Shown piece by piece: positions 30,901 through 39,520 of a DNA stretch of 64,000 nucleotides. The stretch spans positions 35,143 to 99,142 of the forward strand of contig JAJBAW010000002.1 of assembly GCA_020532545.1 (NCBI GenBank). Reading direction: 5' to 3'. The first letter of the stretch is position 1. Each line of letters opens with the position of its first letter. Source of the stretch: Candidatus Cloacimonadota bacterium. Its GTDB lineage: Bacteria > Cloacimonadota > Cloacimonadia > Cloacimonadales > Cloacimonadaceae. Below the pieces are notes generated by a model that had not been told where the DNA came from, made no database searches, and was given only the letters and a program-made list of their open reading frames with translations. The position numbers and the translations under genes were made by a program.

Positions 30901-32828
30901 TAGCCGTTGTTCATGTCCACATTGCTGCCGTTATGAAATTCCACGTCGCTGGCCACATAGATCTGCGCGCTGAAGGCACTAATATTGGTACTGGATCCAG
31001 ACCGGAAAAATAGATCTGCACCTACACGCAATTTCGCATAGTCGTCATTCATCACCAGCACCCCGTGAATATCGGCATCTACCAGCACATTCAAAGTTCC
31101 TGCACCAATGGTGATGGAGCCACCGGGCTTGACAGTCAGATTTTTACAGGTGGCCGTGGTGGTGGAAACCATAGGGTTTCTTACCAATCCACCCGGAATC
31201 TCTACATATTGGCCAGAGGTAGGCACGGAGTTCAGGCTCCAATTGGCGGCTGTAGCCCAAGCCGTGCTGCTGCTGCCATCCCACACATTTGGAGCGGTAT
31301 TGCGCACAGTAAAGGTAATGCTGGGGTTTCCAGCGGCTCCAATATCCGTAATCACCAGATTGCCGTCCAGGGAGGTGCTGGAGTTTGAATAGAGCCAGGG
31401 CTTGGGATTGGTTTGGTTGTAAATAGCACCACGGTTCACATTGGAGGCAAAATTGGCGTTATTGATCACCCCATTTGCCGCAATGGTCCCCCCTGGGCGA
31501 TAGACGTAGATCTCGTCGGGTGGCCCATCCTTGTTGCCCCCTACCGGTGAGCCGCCAAAGCTGGTAATCACCCGATAGATGATCAATCCGGAGGCTGGGA
31601 TGCCCGATTCATAGCGTCCGGTATCCCTCCTATACTCCAGCACATAATACTGATTCGGCTGGGTGGAAGCAATCCTGTAACTGGCATAGGGATTCTGATC
31701 GATCGCCGCCAGGGTATATTGGGTGGGCGTCGCATTGGGTAAGATCGTGGGGATGGTCGAGAACCAGGTTCCGTATTTCCATTTTTCATAGGTAGTTTGA
31801 TGCTGGGCCCTATCGCTTGCCATCAAGCTCCACAATCCCACGGGGGTATTACCATCGTTTACATAATGATAAAGATCAGGAAATCCGATCATGTGTCCCA
31901 TCTCGTGGCAGATCACGCTGGTGGCGAGCCCTCCCTCAAAGTTCTTGGTGTAGCGCCGGACCGAGACACCATTGATCGTACCCAGTGACCCGGTCCAAGT
32001 AGTATTGGCAGACCAGAGTAAGTCGCCCCAGCTATCCGTCGCACCTCTGAAAATAAAGGTCAGCGCATCTACGATGTTGTCATTATCATTATCTAGATTG
32101 ATGCTGTTCGGGACGAGGGGATCCAGCAAGCCGATGAGTTCCCCCATCAAAGCGAATTCGCGAGCATTCCTTTGGCTTGAATCTACATAGCCACCAGGAT
32201 TGGTGACGACATTGAAAGGGCTGTAATATCCCCGGCTGTGGCTCACCCGGAGCGAAAGTACATTAGCCCCGCTGGCACGATAGAGAAAAGTGTTTATATC
32301 CAGCTGCCCCTGCGAAACCTCATCATAATAGTCTGCCAGAGACTGCTGTGTAGTAGAATTGAATAGATTGTTGTACGTGGCAAAGGAGGTAGAGCTGGGA
32401 AATTCCGTTTGGTCAAAAAACCTCACAAAAGCCACGATATTGTTCAAAGTGCCGGTCGGAGAACCACGATTCCCGTTATTGACGTTTCGCAATTGTTCTT
32501 GAAAGCGCTCTTTGATGCTTTCATCGTATAAAAATAGATTGGGCTGAATGCCCAGGGCGGCAGGATCCACTGTGCCCACCACGTAATCCGAAGCTGCTAT
32601 CGAACGTCCATCCGGCACCGCATAAACGGCATAACCCGTCTCAGGATGCAGCAGGATGGTATATCCCTTTTCGTCATGAACCCGGTGATAGTATTCATCT
32701 CCGCTCACCAGCAGGGATAGCTTGGCGCCATTGGGCTGAATATATTCAGTAGGCTGATTTTCAACCAGATTGGCTGAAATCGGCACAAAACATAATAACA
32801 GTAAGGTTACGAATAATGCAGTTCGCAT
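27957..32828 (-). CDS. large secreted M6-type metalloprotease (paralogue 1)
   Basis: I use the ATG at 32828 (after AAGGAGA), which gives MRTALFVTLLLLCFVPISA as signal peptide; the frame continues 15 codons upstream. The product has 1,623 residues. A propeptide-like part runs to about 125. An M6 (immune-inhibitor-A-like) domain follows, with the zinc motif HEMGHMIGFPD (His308, Glu309, His312, Asp318). From about 540 to 1500 it is made of repeated beta-helix-like segments (GTLNVLVDADIHGVLVMNDD type, many T/S/G/N). The end has an FN3 domain (RLWWTYAGAYTQFKIYSSD). It is probably an extracellular enzyme with a long stalk. There is no FlgD-like end. It shares very high similarity with 33227-38101. 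Confidence 0.85.
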   Translation of the reverse strand: MRTALFVTLLLLCFVPISANLVENQPTEYIQPNGAKLSLLVSGDEYYHRVHDEKGYTILLHPETGYAVYAVPDGRSIAASDYVVGTVDPAALGIQPNLFLYDESIKERFQEQLRNVNNGNRGSPTGTLNNIVAFVRFFDQTEFPSSTSFATYNNLFNSTTQQSLADYYDEVSQGQLDINTFLYRASGANVLSLRVSHSRGYYSPFNVVTNPGGYVDSSQRNAREFALMGELIGLLDPLVPNSINLDNDNDNIVDALTFIFRGATDSWGDLLWSANTTWTGSLGTINGVSVRRYTKNFEGGLATSVICHEMGHMIGFPDLYHYVNDGNTPVGLWSLMASDRAQHQTTYEKWKYGTWFSTIPTILPNATPTQYTLAAIDQNPYASYRIASTQPNQYYVLEYRRDTGRYESGIPASGLIIYRVITSFGGSPVGGNKDGPPDEIYVYRPGGTIAANGVINNANFASNVNRGAIYNQTNPKPWLYSNSSTSLDGNLVITDIGAAGNPSITFTVRNTAPNVWDGSSSTAWATAANWSLNSVPTSGQYVEIPGGLVRNPMVSTTTATCKNLTVKPGGSITIGAGTLNVLVDADIHGVLVMNDDYAKLRVGADLFFRSGSSTNISAFSAQIYVASDVEFHNGSNVDMNNGYLEFYGTSPSYIRCFDTTSINNLRSNKTGSTFGFSSQNTEPLTINGGFWTYDGSTSVHYYTGATILKGSLNSYTGGLVTFGSGTLSFEGSSAAVLNFQDSGNYLNDLKINKTAGTVTLSADAEVLGNLYINSGTLNSGSKTLKMGGNWRNYVGPAAFVEGTGTVILNGSAHQYFDNSETFNNLVINKSGGALRVSGTYTTVTCNSYTWTAGAVDVLSGTFTALDLSQDGIWGNFYVNPNGIINLTQDSAQWTDLNGHFYLNNGGTINVYGGIGDSYVAYSAVAGITMSGGDVWFHNGGLYFANRPFDLTLAVTGGTIHAKGSFSDYRGGLVFGSGTVALFGPGANSVVLGTASRFYNLSIEKEGLPAAKGQQEPQIISYRDRTWTRDLRDNSITAISNLQINGSLIIQSGTFDVNSKTITVYNDLDIWGNVKMITAGVLDIDDDVNWMNTSSSNVSAGTIYCRGNWLFDFGSDVDLTGSTTSISNYYGGDLTNNTTTAQFGNLEIHGTDEYPETDYLYGMDGSVLLVNGNLTVYAENTLNLNEGECEVSGLLTINETGILNVGDGGTITIDGNLELHGSLVTGPGTAIVHGVFNTYPTGSLSVNQGAFTNDAPWAAPYVVYLSGAVNITAGTFEITNKSLTILSHATRVFHDAFIMVGRGFSVTSAGAYQPTGTNGGLYQIGTGAPTLQVTASNYLTNYYIQKDNNTDTVYLQDDIYISGNFTITYGVLYTDGHSVTAGGNIAVHGSLYLSSNSALRIDGGKNISIYSGGLFYATGTELGEILLTRRGIDGSYGFNVESGGTISAEYTRFEYMSSNGVNVKDGALVDPIRSFNYCTFRNLAYASKLLTINNAQNVVIDHASFPYVGLYGSANVNKTLDQGTVTLTNFSGDFSGAAYEMDTYNRISWGTGTVPTITDLHIETQAPNSIRLWWTYAGAYTQFKIYSSDTPDGTFTLKASTNNMYWVGASTSPRAFYKVAVVAP

Positions 32829-33226
32829 CTCATTCTCCTTTTGCCTGCAGATTCTCTCCTTCGCTCTCCTCAATTTTCAATATATTACGAAATACGTTTA
32901 TCATTTTTAAGCATTGCTTGGAATATCAGATCTCTGAGAAAGGACATTCCTATACATTCATTTTTTGGGATAGACTATTTCTGTGTATCACTATTTCATC
33001 GTTTCTTGATATCAGGTATCACAGTTTCCCAGACACAATCTAAGCAGATTTGGGCATAGAACAAGTTCAATTTGGGATTTTCTGCGTTTTTCATCAAACC
33101 AGACCATCAAAGTCAGTCTCTTTGTATGCTGATATTTACAACTATCTTATGAACGCTGTTCGGCACGATATAGAAGGAGGGCCCGGAGATCCGGACCCTC
33201 CGCAGACTTGCTGTTCTGATCTTAGT
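32829..33226. other. intergenic region between the two protease paralogues
   Basis: This AT-rich spacer contains the promoter region of paralogue 1 and, at 33176-33201, the hairpin after paralogue 2. Its first 340 bases resemble 38102-38440 upstream of paralogue 2 (shared CCTTTTGCCTGCAGATTCTC). I see no gene; a plus-strand frame beginning here is antisense to the protease. Confidence 0.7.
33176..33201 (-). terminator. hairpin behind protease paralogue 2
   Basis: GGAGGGCCCGG AGAT CCGGACCCTCC, one mismatch. The T-run on the minus strand is weak. It is almost the same as 27906-27931, so it was copied together with the gene. Confidence 0.55.
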
Positions 33227-36200
33227 TTACGGTGCCACCACTGCTACCTTGTAAAAGGCACGGGGATTGGCAGAAGCGCCCACCCAGTACATATTATCTG
33301 TGCTTGCTTTCAGGGTGAAGGTGCCGTCCGGCGTATCACTGGAATAGATCCTGAACTGGGTGAAGGGACCTGCGTAGCTCCACCAGAGGCGGATGTTAGC
33401 AGCTCCCAGTACTTCGATCTGGAGATCCGTGATCGGTGCAGCACTTTCGCCGCCCCAGAATATCCGGTTATTGGGATCCCATTCATAAGCAGCACCGCTA
33501 AAATCACCGCTAGAATTGGTGAGGGTTACTGTGCCCTGATTCTGGGTCTTGGACAGATTATAGGATCCGGAAGCGCCAAGAATAGGGAAGGAGGCGTGGT
33601 CGATAGTGATGTCTTGGCTATTGTTTACAGTCAGCAGTTTGCTGGAGGTCGCTCCATTCTGGAAGCTGCAATAGTCGAAGGCGTGGGCAAGATCTACCGT
33701 GGCTCCGTTTTTGACGTTCACTCCATCGCTGTTCATATACTTGAAGGTAGTGTAGGCCGCGCTGATGGTGCCTCCACTTTCCACATTGAAGCCATAGCTG
33801 CCGTAAACCTGATTGCGGGTCACCAGGATTCCCCGAGTCCCAGTACCCAGTGCAAAGAAGACGCCGCGGTTGTAGATGGAGATGCTTTTGCCATTTGATA
33901 TCTTCAACACCGAGTCTAATGTCAGGATGAGAGAGCCATAGACACCGATGTCGCCACCTACCGCCATAGTGTGATGATTGGCGGTTATTTTACCGCTTGT
34001 GATGGTAATATTGCCGGTAATGCTGATATCATCCTGCAGATAGACAGTGTCTGAATCGGAGTTTTTCTGGACATAGTAGTTTGTGAGGTAGTTGCCACCC
34101 GTTACTTTGAGGGTGGGATCGCCCGTACCGACCTGGTATAATCCTCCGCTGTCACCGGTGGGATGGTAAGATCCATTGGCAATCGCTGAGAATCCCTTTC
34201 CTACTTTAACCTGGGCATTGTAGAAGGTCCGGTTCGCATGAGACAGCATGTTCAGCGTTTTATAGCTGATCTGAAACACTCCGTTCGTGATGTTCACTGC
34301 TCCGGCGAGATCCACCACATAAGGTGCTGCCCAGGGGGCATTGTTTTTGAACACGCCCTGATCCACAAGCAGAGAGCCGGAGCTGTAGGTCTGGAATAAA
34401 CCATGCACGAGGGCAGTTCCGGGGCCGGTGATCAGGCTGCCATGAAGCTCAAGATCTCCAGCGATGGTGAACGTACCACCAGCACCCAATTGGATGGTTC
34501 CGGTTTCGTTAATGATGCTGTCCCCTGATACTGTGCAATCGCTTTCGCGCAGATTCAGGGTGTTTTCACCATAAACCGTCAGATTCTCGTTCACCAACAA
34601 AATGCCGGGATCCAAACCGTAATTAAAGTGCGTTTCAGGGTCTTCCTCCGTGCCATAGATTTCCAGATTGCCAAATCTGGCGGTGGGGGAGCTACTTTTC
34701 AGACTACCACCATAATAGCTGTCAATGCGGGTGGTACTGCCGGTGAGATCAACCTCGCAGCCATTTGCAAAGAGCCAGCTACCACCGCAATAGATAACCC
34801 CAGCACTCACATTAGAGCTGGATGTATTTTCCCAAATGATATCACCATCAACGTCCAGCACCCCGGCAGTAATCATTTTCACAGTCCCCCAGATCTCCAG
34901 GTCATTATAGACGGTGATGGTTTGGGAATTCACATCGAAGGTCCCGCTCTGGATGGTAAGGCTTCCATTGATCTGTAGATTAGTATTGGCCGTGATGGAG
35001 TTCTCCCTGAGATCTCGTGTCCAGCTGCGGCCGCGGTAACTGATGGTCTGTGGTTCTTGCGGACTTTTTGCGGCTGGCGCGCCGGCTTTGTCGATGGCAA
35101 GATTATAGAATCTGGAGCCAGCTCCCAAGGTTACTGCGTTCGCTCCGGGGCCCTCGAGGACGACTGTCCCGGAACTGAAGATGAGGCCCCCACGGTGATC
35201 GGAGAAAGAGCCGTTGGCATGAATAGTGCCACCAGTCACAGCGAGAGTGAGATCAAAGGGACGATTGGCAAAGTAGAGGCCGCCATCATGGAACCATAGA
35301 TTTCCACTATCCATGGTGATCCCGCCAGCATAAGAATAAGCCACATAGGAATCGCCGATACCACCATAGACGTTAATCGTCCCACCCCCGTTCAGATAGA
35401 GGTGGCCGTTGAGATCGGTCCATTGATCAGAACCCTGGGTGAGATTGATGGTGCCGCCCGAATTGACGTAGAAGTTTCCATAGATCCCAGGCTGAGCGAG
35501 ATCGTTTGCAGTGAAAGTACCATTCAATACATCCACTGCTCCCCCCATCCAGGTGTAGCTGTTGCAGATCACATTAGCGGAAGCACTGTTTACTCTCAAG
35601 GCACCGCCACTTTTGTCGATAACCAAGGCGTTAAAGACTTCAGAATAATTCATATACTGATGTCCTGACCCATTCAGGATCACGGTTCCGGTGCCTTCAA
35701 TGAAGGCGGTGGGACCAACGTTGTTTATCCAGCTTCCACCCAGGATTATGGTGTTTGAAGCTGAATTGAAGACCCCGGACTGGATGGTGAGAGTGCCCCT
35801 GACCTCAGCGGCAGTAGCGCTCAGCAACACTGTGCCGCTGCCGTTTTTGTTGATTTTGAGATCGTTAACATAGTTACCGGTATCCACCAAGAAGAGGCCG
35901 GAATCTTGAGCGCCCTCAAAACTAAGTGTCCCGCTGCTAAAGGTGACCAAAGCTCCGGAAAAGGATATGAGGGTGCCCATAATGACTATTTTCTGTGAAG
36001 AATAATGGCCACTGGTGCTGCCGGCATAAGTCCAGAAATCGCCGTTGATCGTAAGGGGTGCAGTGCTGTCACTGCTGATGGCGATGCCGGAGCCGGTTTT
36101 ATTGGAGCGCAGATGATTGATGCTTGTAGCTTGGTAGCAACGCAGATAGGAGGGGCTGGTTCCAATAAATTCCAGATAACCAACGTGCATCTCCACGTGG

Positions 36201-38101
36201 CTGCCAGACAGAAACTCGACGTCGCCGGTCACATAGACCTGTCCTTGTCCGGCAAAATATGTGCTTGATCCGGAATGGAAGAAGAGATCGTCCCCCACAT
36301 ACAGTTTACCTGCGTCGTCGTTCATCGCCAGCAGCCCGTGAATATGGACATCTGTGATCACCCTGAGGGTTCCCACGCTAATCGTAAAGTAGGCGCCGGG
36401 CTTGACGGTCAGATCTTTACAGGTGGCCGTGGAGGTCGAAACCACAGGGAAGTTTGGTAGTCCATTGGGAATCTCTACATACTGGTTATTGGTGGGCACG
36501 GAGTTTAGGCTCCAATTGGAGGCTGTATTCCAAGCATTGCTGACGCTGCCGTTCCATACATTTGGAGCGGAATTGCGAACCTTGAAAGTGATGCTCGTGC
36601 CTCCGGATTCTCCAATATCTGTGATCACCAGGCTGCCGTCCAGAGAAGTATTGGAGCTCGAATAAAGCCAGGGCTCGGGGTTGGTGCTGTCGTAGATGGC
36701 ATCGCGGTTCACGGTGGAAGAATAGTTGGCGTTATTGATCACTCCATTTACCGTGATGGTACCGTTGGGGCGATAGATGTAGATCTCGTCGGGCGGACCA
36801 TTCCTATTGCCAGTTACCGGTGAGCCCCCAAAGCTGCTCATCACCCTATAGATGATCAGTCCCGAGGCTGGAATGCCAGATTCATAGCGTCCCGTATCTC
36901 TGCGATACTCCAGCATGTAATATTGATTCGGTTCGCTGGAAGCGATCTTGTAACAGGAATAAGGATTCTGGTCGATCGCCGTCAGGGTATAAGTTGTGGG
37001 TGTGGCAGAAGGTGTGATCGTGGGAATGGTGGGGAACCAGGTTCCATATTTCCATTTTTCATAGGTGGTTTGGTGCTGGTTGTTGTCGTTTGCCATCAAG
37101 CTCCATTGTCTCACCGGATGGAGGCCATCGAGGGAATAATGATACAGATCGGGAAATCCGATCATGTGCCCCATCTCATGACAGATCACGCTGGTTTCAA
37201 GACCTGCCTCAAAGTTCTTGGTATAGCGCCGGACCGGGACTCCATTGATAGTACCCTGTGAACCACTCCAAGAGACATTGGAAGACCAGAGTAAGTCACC
37301 CCAGCTATCCGTAGAACCTCTGAAGATAAAGGTTAGCGCGTCGTTGATATTGTCATCATCAGTATCCAGATCGATGCTGCTGGGGACGAGGGGATCCAGC
37401 AAAGCGCAGAGTTCCCCGATCAAAGCGCTTTCGCGAGCATTCCTTTGGGTAACATTCTCATAGCCATCAGGATTGCTCGTAGCATTGTAAGGGCTGTAAT
37501 ATTCCCGGTCGTTGCTCACCTGGATCGAAACGACATTAGCCCCGCTGGCACTGTAGAGATAGGAGTTTATATCCAGTTGCCCCTGCGAAACTTCATCATA
37601 ATAGTCCGCCAGAGATTGCTGTGTAGTGGAATTGAATAAATTGTTATACGTGGCAATGGGGGTAGAAGCAGGGAATTCCGTTTGGTCAGAAAATCTCACA
37701 AAAACCACGATATTGTTGAAAGAACCGGTCGGGGAAGCGCGATTTCCGCTATTGGCATTTTGCAATTGCTCCTGAAAGCGCTCTTTGATGCTTTCATCGT
37801 ATAAGAATAGCCTGGGCTGGATGCCCAGGGTGGCGGGATCTACCGTTCCTACCACGTAATTGGAAGCTGCTATCGAGCGTCCATCCGGTACTGCATAAAC
37901 GGCATAACCCGTCTCAGGATGCAGCAGGATGGTATAGTCGTTTTCGTCATGAACCCGGTGATAGTATTCATCTCCGCTCACCAGCAAAGATAGTTTGGCG
38001 CCATTGGGTTGAATATATTCAGTAGGCTGATTTTCAACCAGATTGGCTGAAATCGGCGCAAAACATAATAAAAGTAAGGCCATAAATAATGCAGTTCGCA
38101 T
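33227..38101 (-). CDS. large secreted M6-type metalloprotease (paralogue 2)
   Basis: This 1,624-aa tandem paralogue of the gene downstream has the signal peptide MRTALFMALLLLCFAPISA and the same propeptide-like region. The zinc motif HEMGHMIGFPDLYHY is intact, and the same long array of beta-helix-like segments ends in an FN3 domain (RLWWSYAGPFTQFRIYSSD). The two copies are nearly identical through the protease domain and drift more in the repeat part. Both keep all protease residues, so both are probably active. AAGGAGA lies before the ATG. It probably digests proteins outside the cell, which fits an amino-acid fermenter. Confidence 0.85.
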   Translation of the reverse strand: MRTALFMALLLLCFAPISANLVENQPTEYIQPNGAKLSLLVSGDEYYHRVHDENDYTILLHPETGYAVYAVPDGRSIAASNYVVGTVDPATLGIQPRLFLYDESIKERFQEQLQNANSGNRASPTGSFNNIVVFVRFSDQTEFPASTPIATYNNLFNSTTQQSLADYYDEVSQGQLDINSYLYSASGANVVSIQVSNDREYYSPYNATSNPDGYENVTQRNARESALIGELCALLDPLVPSSIDLDTDDDNINDALTFIFRGSTDSWGDLLWSSNVSWSGSQGTINGVPVRRYTKNFEAGLETSVICHEMGHMIGFPDLYHYSLDGLHPVRQWSLMANDNNQHQTTYEKWKYGTWFPTIPTITPSATPTTYTLTAIDQNPYSCYKIASSEPNQYYMLEYRRDTGRYESGIPASGLIIYRVMSSFGGSPVTGNRNGPPDEIYIYRPNGTITVNGVINNANYSSTVNRDAIYDSTNPEPWLYSSSNTSLDGSLVITDIGESGGTSITFKVRNSAPNVWNGSVSNAWNTASNWSLNSVPTNNQYVEIPNGLPNFPVVSTSTATCKDLTVKPGAYFTISVGTLRVITDVHIHGLLAMNDDAGKLYVGDDLFFHSGSSTYFAGQGQVYVTGDVEFLSGSHVEMHVGYLEFIGTSPSYLRCYQATSINHLRSNKTGSGIAISSDSTAPLTINGDFWTYAGSTSGHYSSQKIVIMGTLISFSGALVTFSSGTLSFEGAQDSGLFLVDTGNYVNDLKINKNGSGTVLLSATAAEVRGTLTIQSGVFNSASNTIILGGSWINNVGPTAFIEGTGTVILNGSGHQYMNYSEVFNALVIDKSGGALRVNSASANVICNSYTWMGGAVDVLNGTFTANDLAQPGIYGNFYVNSGGTINLTQGSDQWTDLNGHLYLNGGGTINVYGGIGDSYVAYSYAGGITMDSGNLWFHDGGLYFANRPFDLTLAVTGGTIHANGSFSDHRGGLIFSSGTVVLEGPGANAVTLGAGSRFYNLAIDKAGAPAAKSPQEPQTISYRGRSWTRDLRENSITANTNLQINGSLTIQSGTFDVNSQTITVYNDLEIWGTVKMITAGVLDVDGDIIWENTSSSNVSAGVIYCGGSWLFANGCEVDLTGSTTRIDSYYGGSLKSSSPTARFGNLEIYGTEEDPETHFNYGLDPGILLVNENLTVYGENTLNLRESDCTVSGDSIINETGTIQLGAGGTFTIAGDLELHGSLITGPGTALVHGLFQTYSSGSLLVDQGVFKNNAPWAAPYVVDLAGAVNITNGVFQISYKTLNMLSHANRTFYNAQVKVGKGFSAIANGSYHPTGDSGGLYQVGTGDPTLKVTGGNYLTNYYVQKNSDSDTVYLQDDISITGNITITSGKITANHHTMAVGGDIGVYGSLILTLDSVLKISNGKSISIYNRGVFFALGTGTRGILVTRNQVYGSYGFNVESGGTISAAYTTFKYMNSDGVNVKNGATVDLAHAFDYCSFQNGATSSKLLTVNNSQDITIDHASFPILGASGSYNLSKTQNQGTVTLTNSSGDFSGAAYEWDPNNRIFWGGESAAPITDLQIEVLGAANIRLWWSYAGPFTQFRIYSSDTPDGTFTLKASTDNMYWVGASANPRAFYKVAVVAP

Positions 38102-38582
38102 TTTATTCTCCTTTTGCCTGCAGATTCTCTCCTTCGCTCTCCTTTATTTTAAATATATGACGAATTGCATTTATCGACTTTGAGCATGTGGTGGAAGATC
38201 AGGCGTCTGTAAAAAGATATCCCTCTGCATTCACTTTTTCAAGTCAACTATTCTCTAGTGTCACAATTTCACCGTTTCCATTAATCGAGTATCACGCTTT
38301 TCTGATTACAATCTAAACTGAGTTTGGCCGGGAACAAATAATAAATTTGAAATATCCTTCGAATACTGATAGTTACAGCAATCATGTGAACTGCATTCAT
38401 CTGTGAGCGGGACATAATATTAAAGTTGTCACCTGCCCAAATCTGCTTAGTTGGTAATTTCGATAGCGTGATCCTCGACTACAGACCCATAGGTTAAATG
38501 AATAGCTGATCTGCACTATGATCGGCCCTTTGCCCTAAAAAGTGCCGTAGCTACGGTATTTTTACATGAAAGCTGTGAGTCT

Positions 38583-38755
38583 TGGAGTTCAAAGTGCCTA
38601 AGATAACTATCAATTTACCATGAGCTTAGCGGCATTTCGGACTTCAAGCGGCAGTGGAAAACGTTGTCGACGGCTGTTGAAGTCCATTCCGGCCTGTTAT
38701 GATCGCTAACACTGAAATAATCGAAGCCGGATTGAACTCCAACGCCTTTCATGGT
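38583..38755. repeat. GGAGTTCAAAG / TTGAACTCC repeat pieces
   Basis: TTGGAGTTCAAAGTGCC at 38582 and GCCGGATTGAACTCCAA at 38726-38742 form inverted pieces. They match sequences in the 63596-63876 repeat block (ATGGAGTTCAAAGAGCC and GCCGGCTTGAACTCCAA), so this is a degraded copy of the same family. Confidence 0.55.
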
Positions 38756-38920
38756 CCGTAGCGAAAATGTGTTTGCAGTCAAGTTCAGATAGCAACAGAG
38801 TACCACACAAGGAATTGAGTGCCATAGCTACGATATTTTGGATAGCCCATGAGGACGCCATTTCGGATAAAAGCCCCCCGCTCACGCTTCCCCCGAATTC
38901 GGCTTTAGCGAAGTTTCACA

Positions 38921-38952
38921 TCGAGATGACTCGAAATCTCAAGTCATCTCGA
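38921..38952. repeat. CTCGAG-centred palindrome, copy 2 (reduced)
   Basis: TCGAGATGACT and AGTCATCTCGA pair perfectly around the 10-base spacer CGAAATCTCA, almost the spacer of copy 1. The outer part has decayed. Confidence 0.8.
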
Positions 38953-39035
38953 GTTAAAAACGCCTTAAGATCACGTCCATGGCACAGGGTAGGGTCAGGA
39001 GATCAGGCATGATCCCACAGGGCACCATGATTTGC

Positions 39036-39440
39036 CTATTCTTTCTCCAGGAACTTTTCCAGCCGCGCAAAGACCTCTGGAGATAGCCTCTTAGCCTTGC
39101 CTTCACTGGCATGCACCACCGTGAAATTGGCCACAAAACAGAGATCACCTTTGGAATCGTAAACTTCCTGTTTCCAGAAGCCTTTGAGGCGATTGATCTC
39201 ATAAAACCAGCTTTTGACCGTGACCTTATCCTCCAGCTCCAGAGCCTTGAGATAATCGAGCTCATAGCGCAGCACAAAAAGCTGGATATTCATCTTCAGC
39301 AGCAGGGTAATGGGCATACCCATCTCCACCAGGGCATCGCTGCGGGCGGCCTCCAACATCATCAGGTAATTGGCGTTGTTCATATGGCCATAGATATCGC
39401 ATTCATAGCCATAGATTTTCTTGGTAAATTCAAAGATCAT
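39036..39440 (-). CDS. acyl-CoA thioesterase, hotdog fold (YbgC/4HBT type)
   Basis: This 134-aa single-domain hotdog protein carries the active-site motif CDIYGHMNNANYL, where Asp15 is the catalytic residue of the 4-hydroxybenzoyl-CoA thioesterase/YbgC group. The length is typical. It probably hydrolyses acyl-CoA or acyl-ACP in the cytoplasm; the chain-length preference is unknown. AAGGAGAGG precedes the ATG. It is divergent from the YfhO-type gene, with 80 bp between them. Confidence 0.88.
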   Translation of the reverse strand: MIFEFTKKIYGYECDIYGHMNNANYLMMLEAARSDALVEMGMPITLLLKMNIQLFVLRYELDYLKALELEDKVTVKSWFYEINRLKGFWKQEVYDSKGDLCFVANFTVVHASEGKAKRLSPEVFARLEKFLEKE

Positions 39441-39520
39441 TGCAATCCTCTCCTTTTTGCTTGACCGATAGCGGCAAATAAATAATCTTGGCGCAAATAT
39501 CAGTATAGACAGAGGATTTT

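Larger units (their letters stand above)
27905..38440. repeat. ~5.2 kb tandem duplication containing the two M6 proteases
   Basis: Unit 1 is about 27905-33170 and unit 2 about 33176-38440. Each contains a GGAGGGCCCGG hairpin, the protease gene, and about 340 bp of upstream DNA. The upstream parts share the CCTTTTGCCTGCAGATTCTC block, so gene and promoter were copied together. Confidence 0.8.
38102..39035. other. ~930-bp intergenic region with dispersed repeat pieces
   Basis: It includes the promoter region of protease 2, inverted pieces of a GGAGTTCAAAG/TTGAACTCCAA repeat (38583-38755), and a CTCGAG-type palindrome (38921-38952). The 17-bp TGCCCAAATCTGCTTAG at 38434-38450 is the inverted copy of 33040-33056. 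No convincing gene is seen. Confidence 0.6.

Noticed and set aside
33050..33898. 282-aa plus-strand frame before and across the end of protease paralogue 2
   Set aside because: It runs antisense to a well-supported protease gene. A similar antisense frame occurs opposite paralogue 1, as expected from shared composition.
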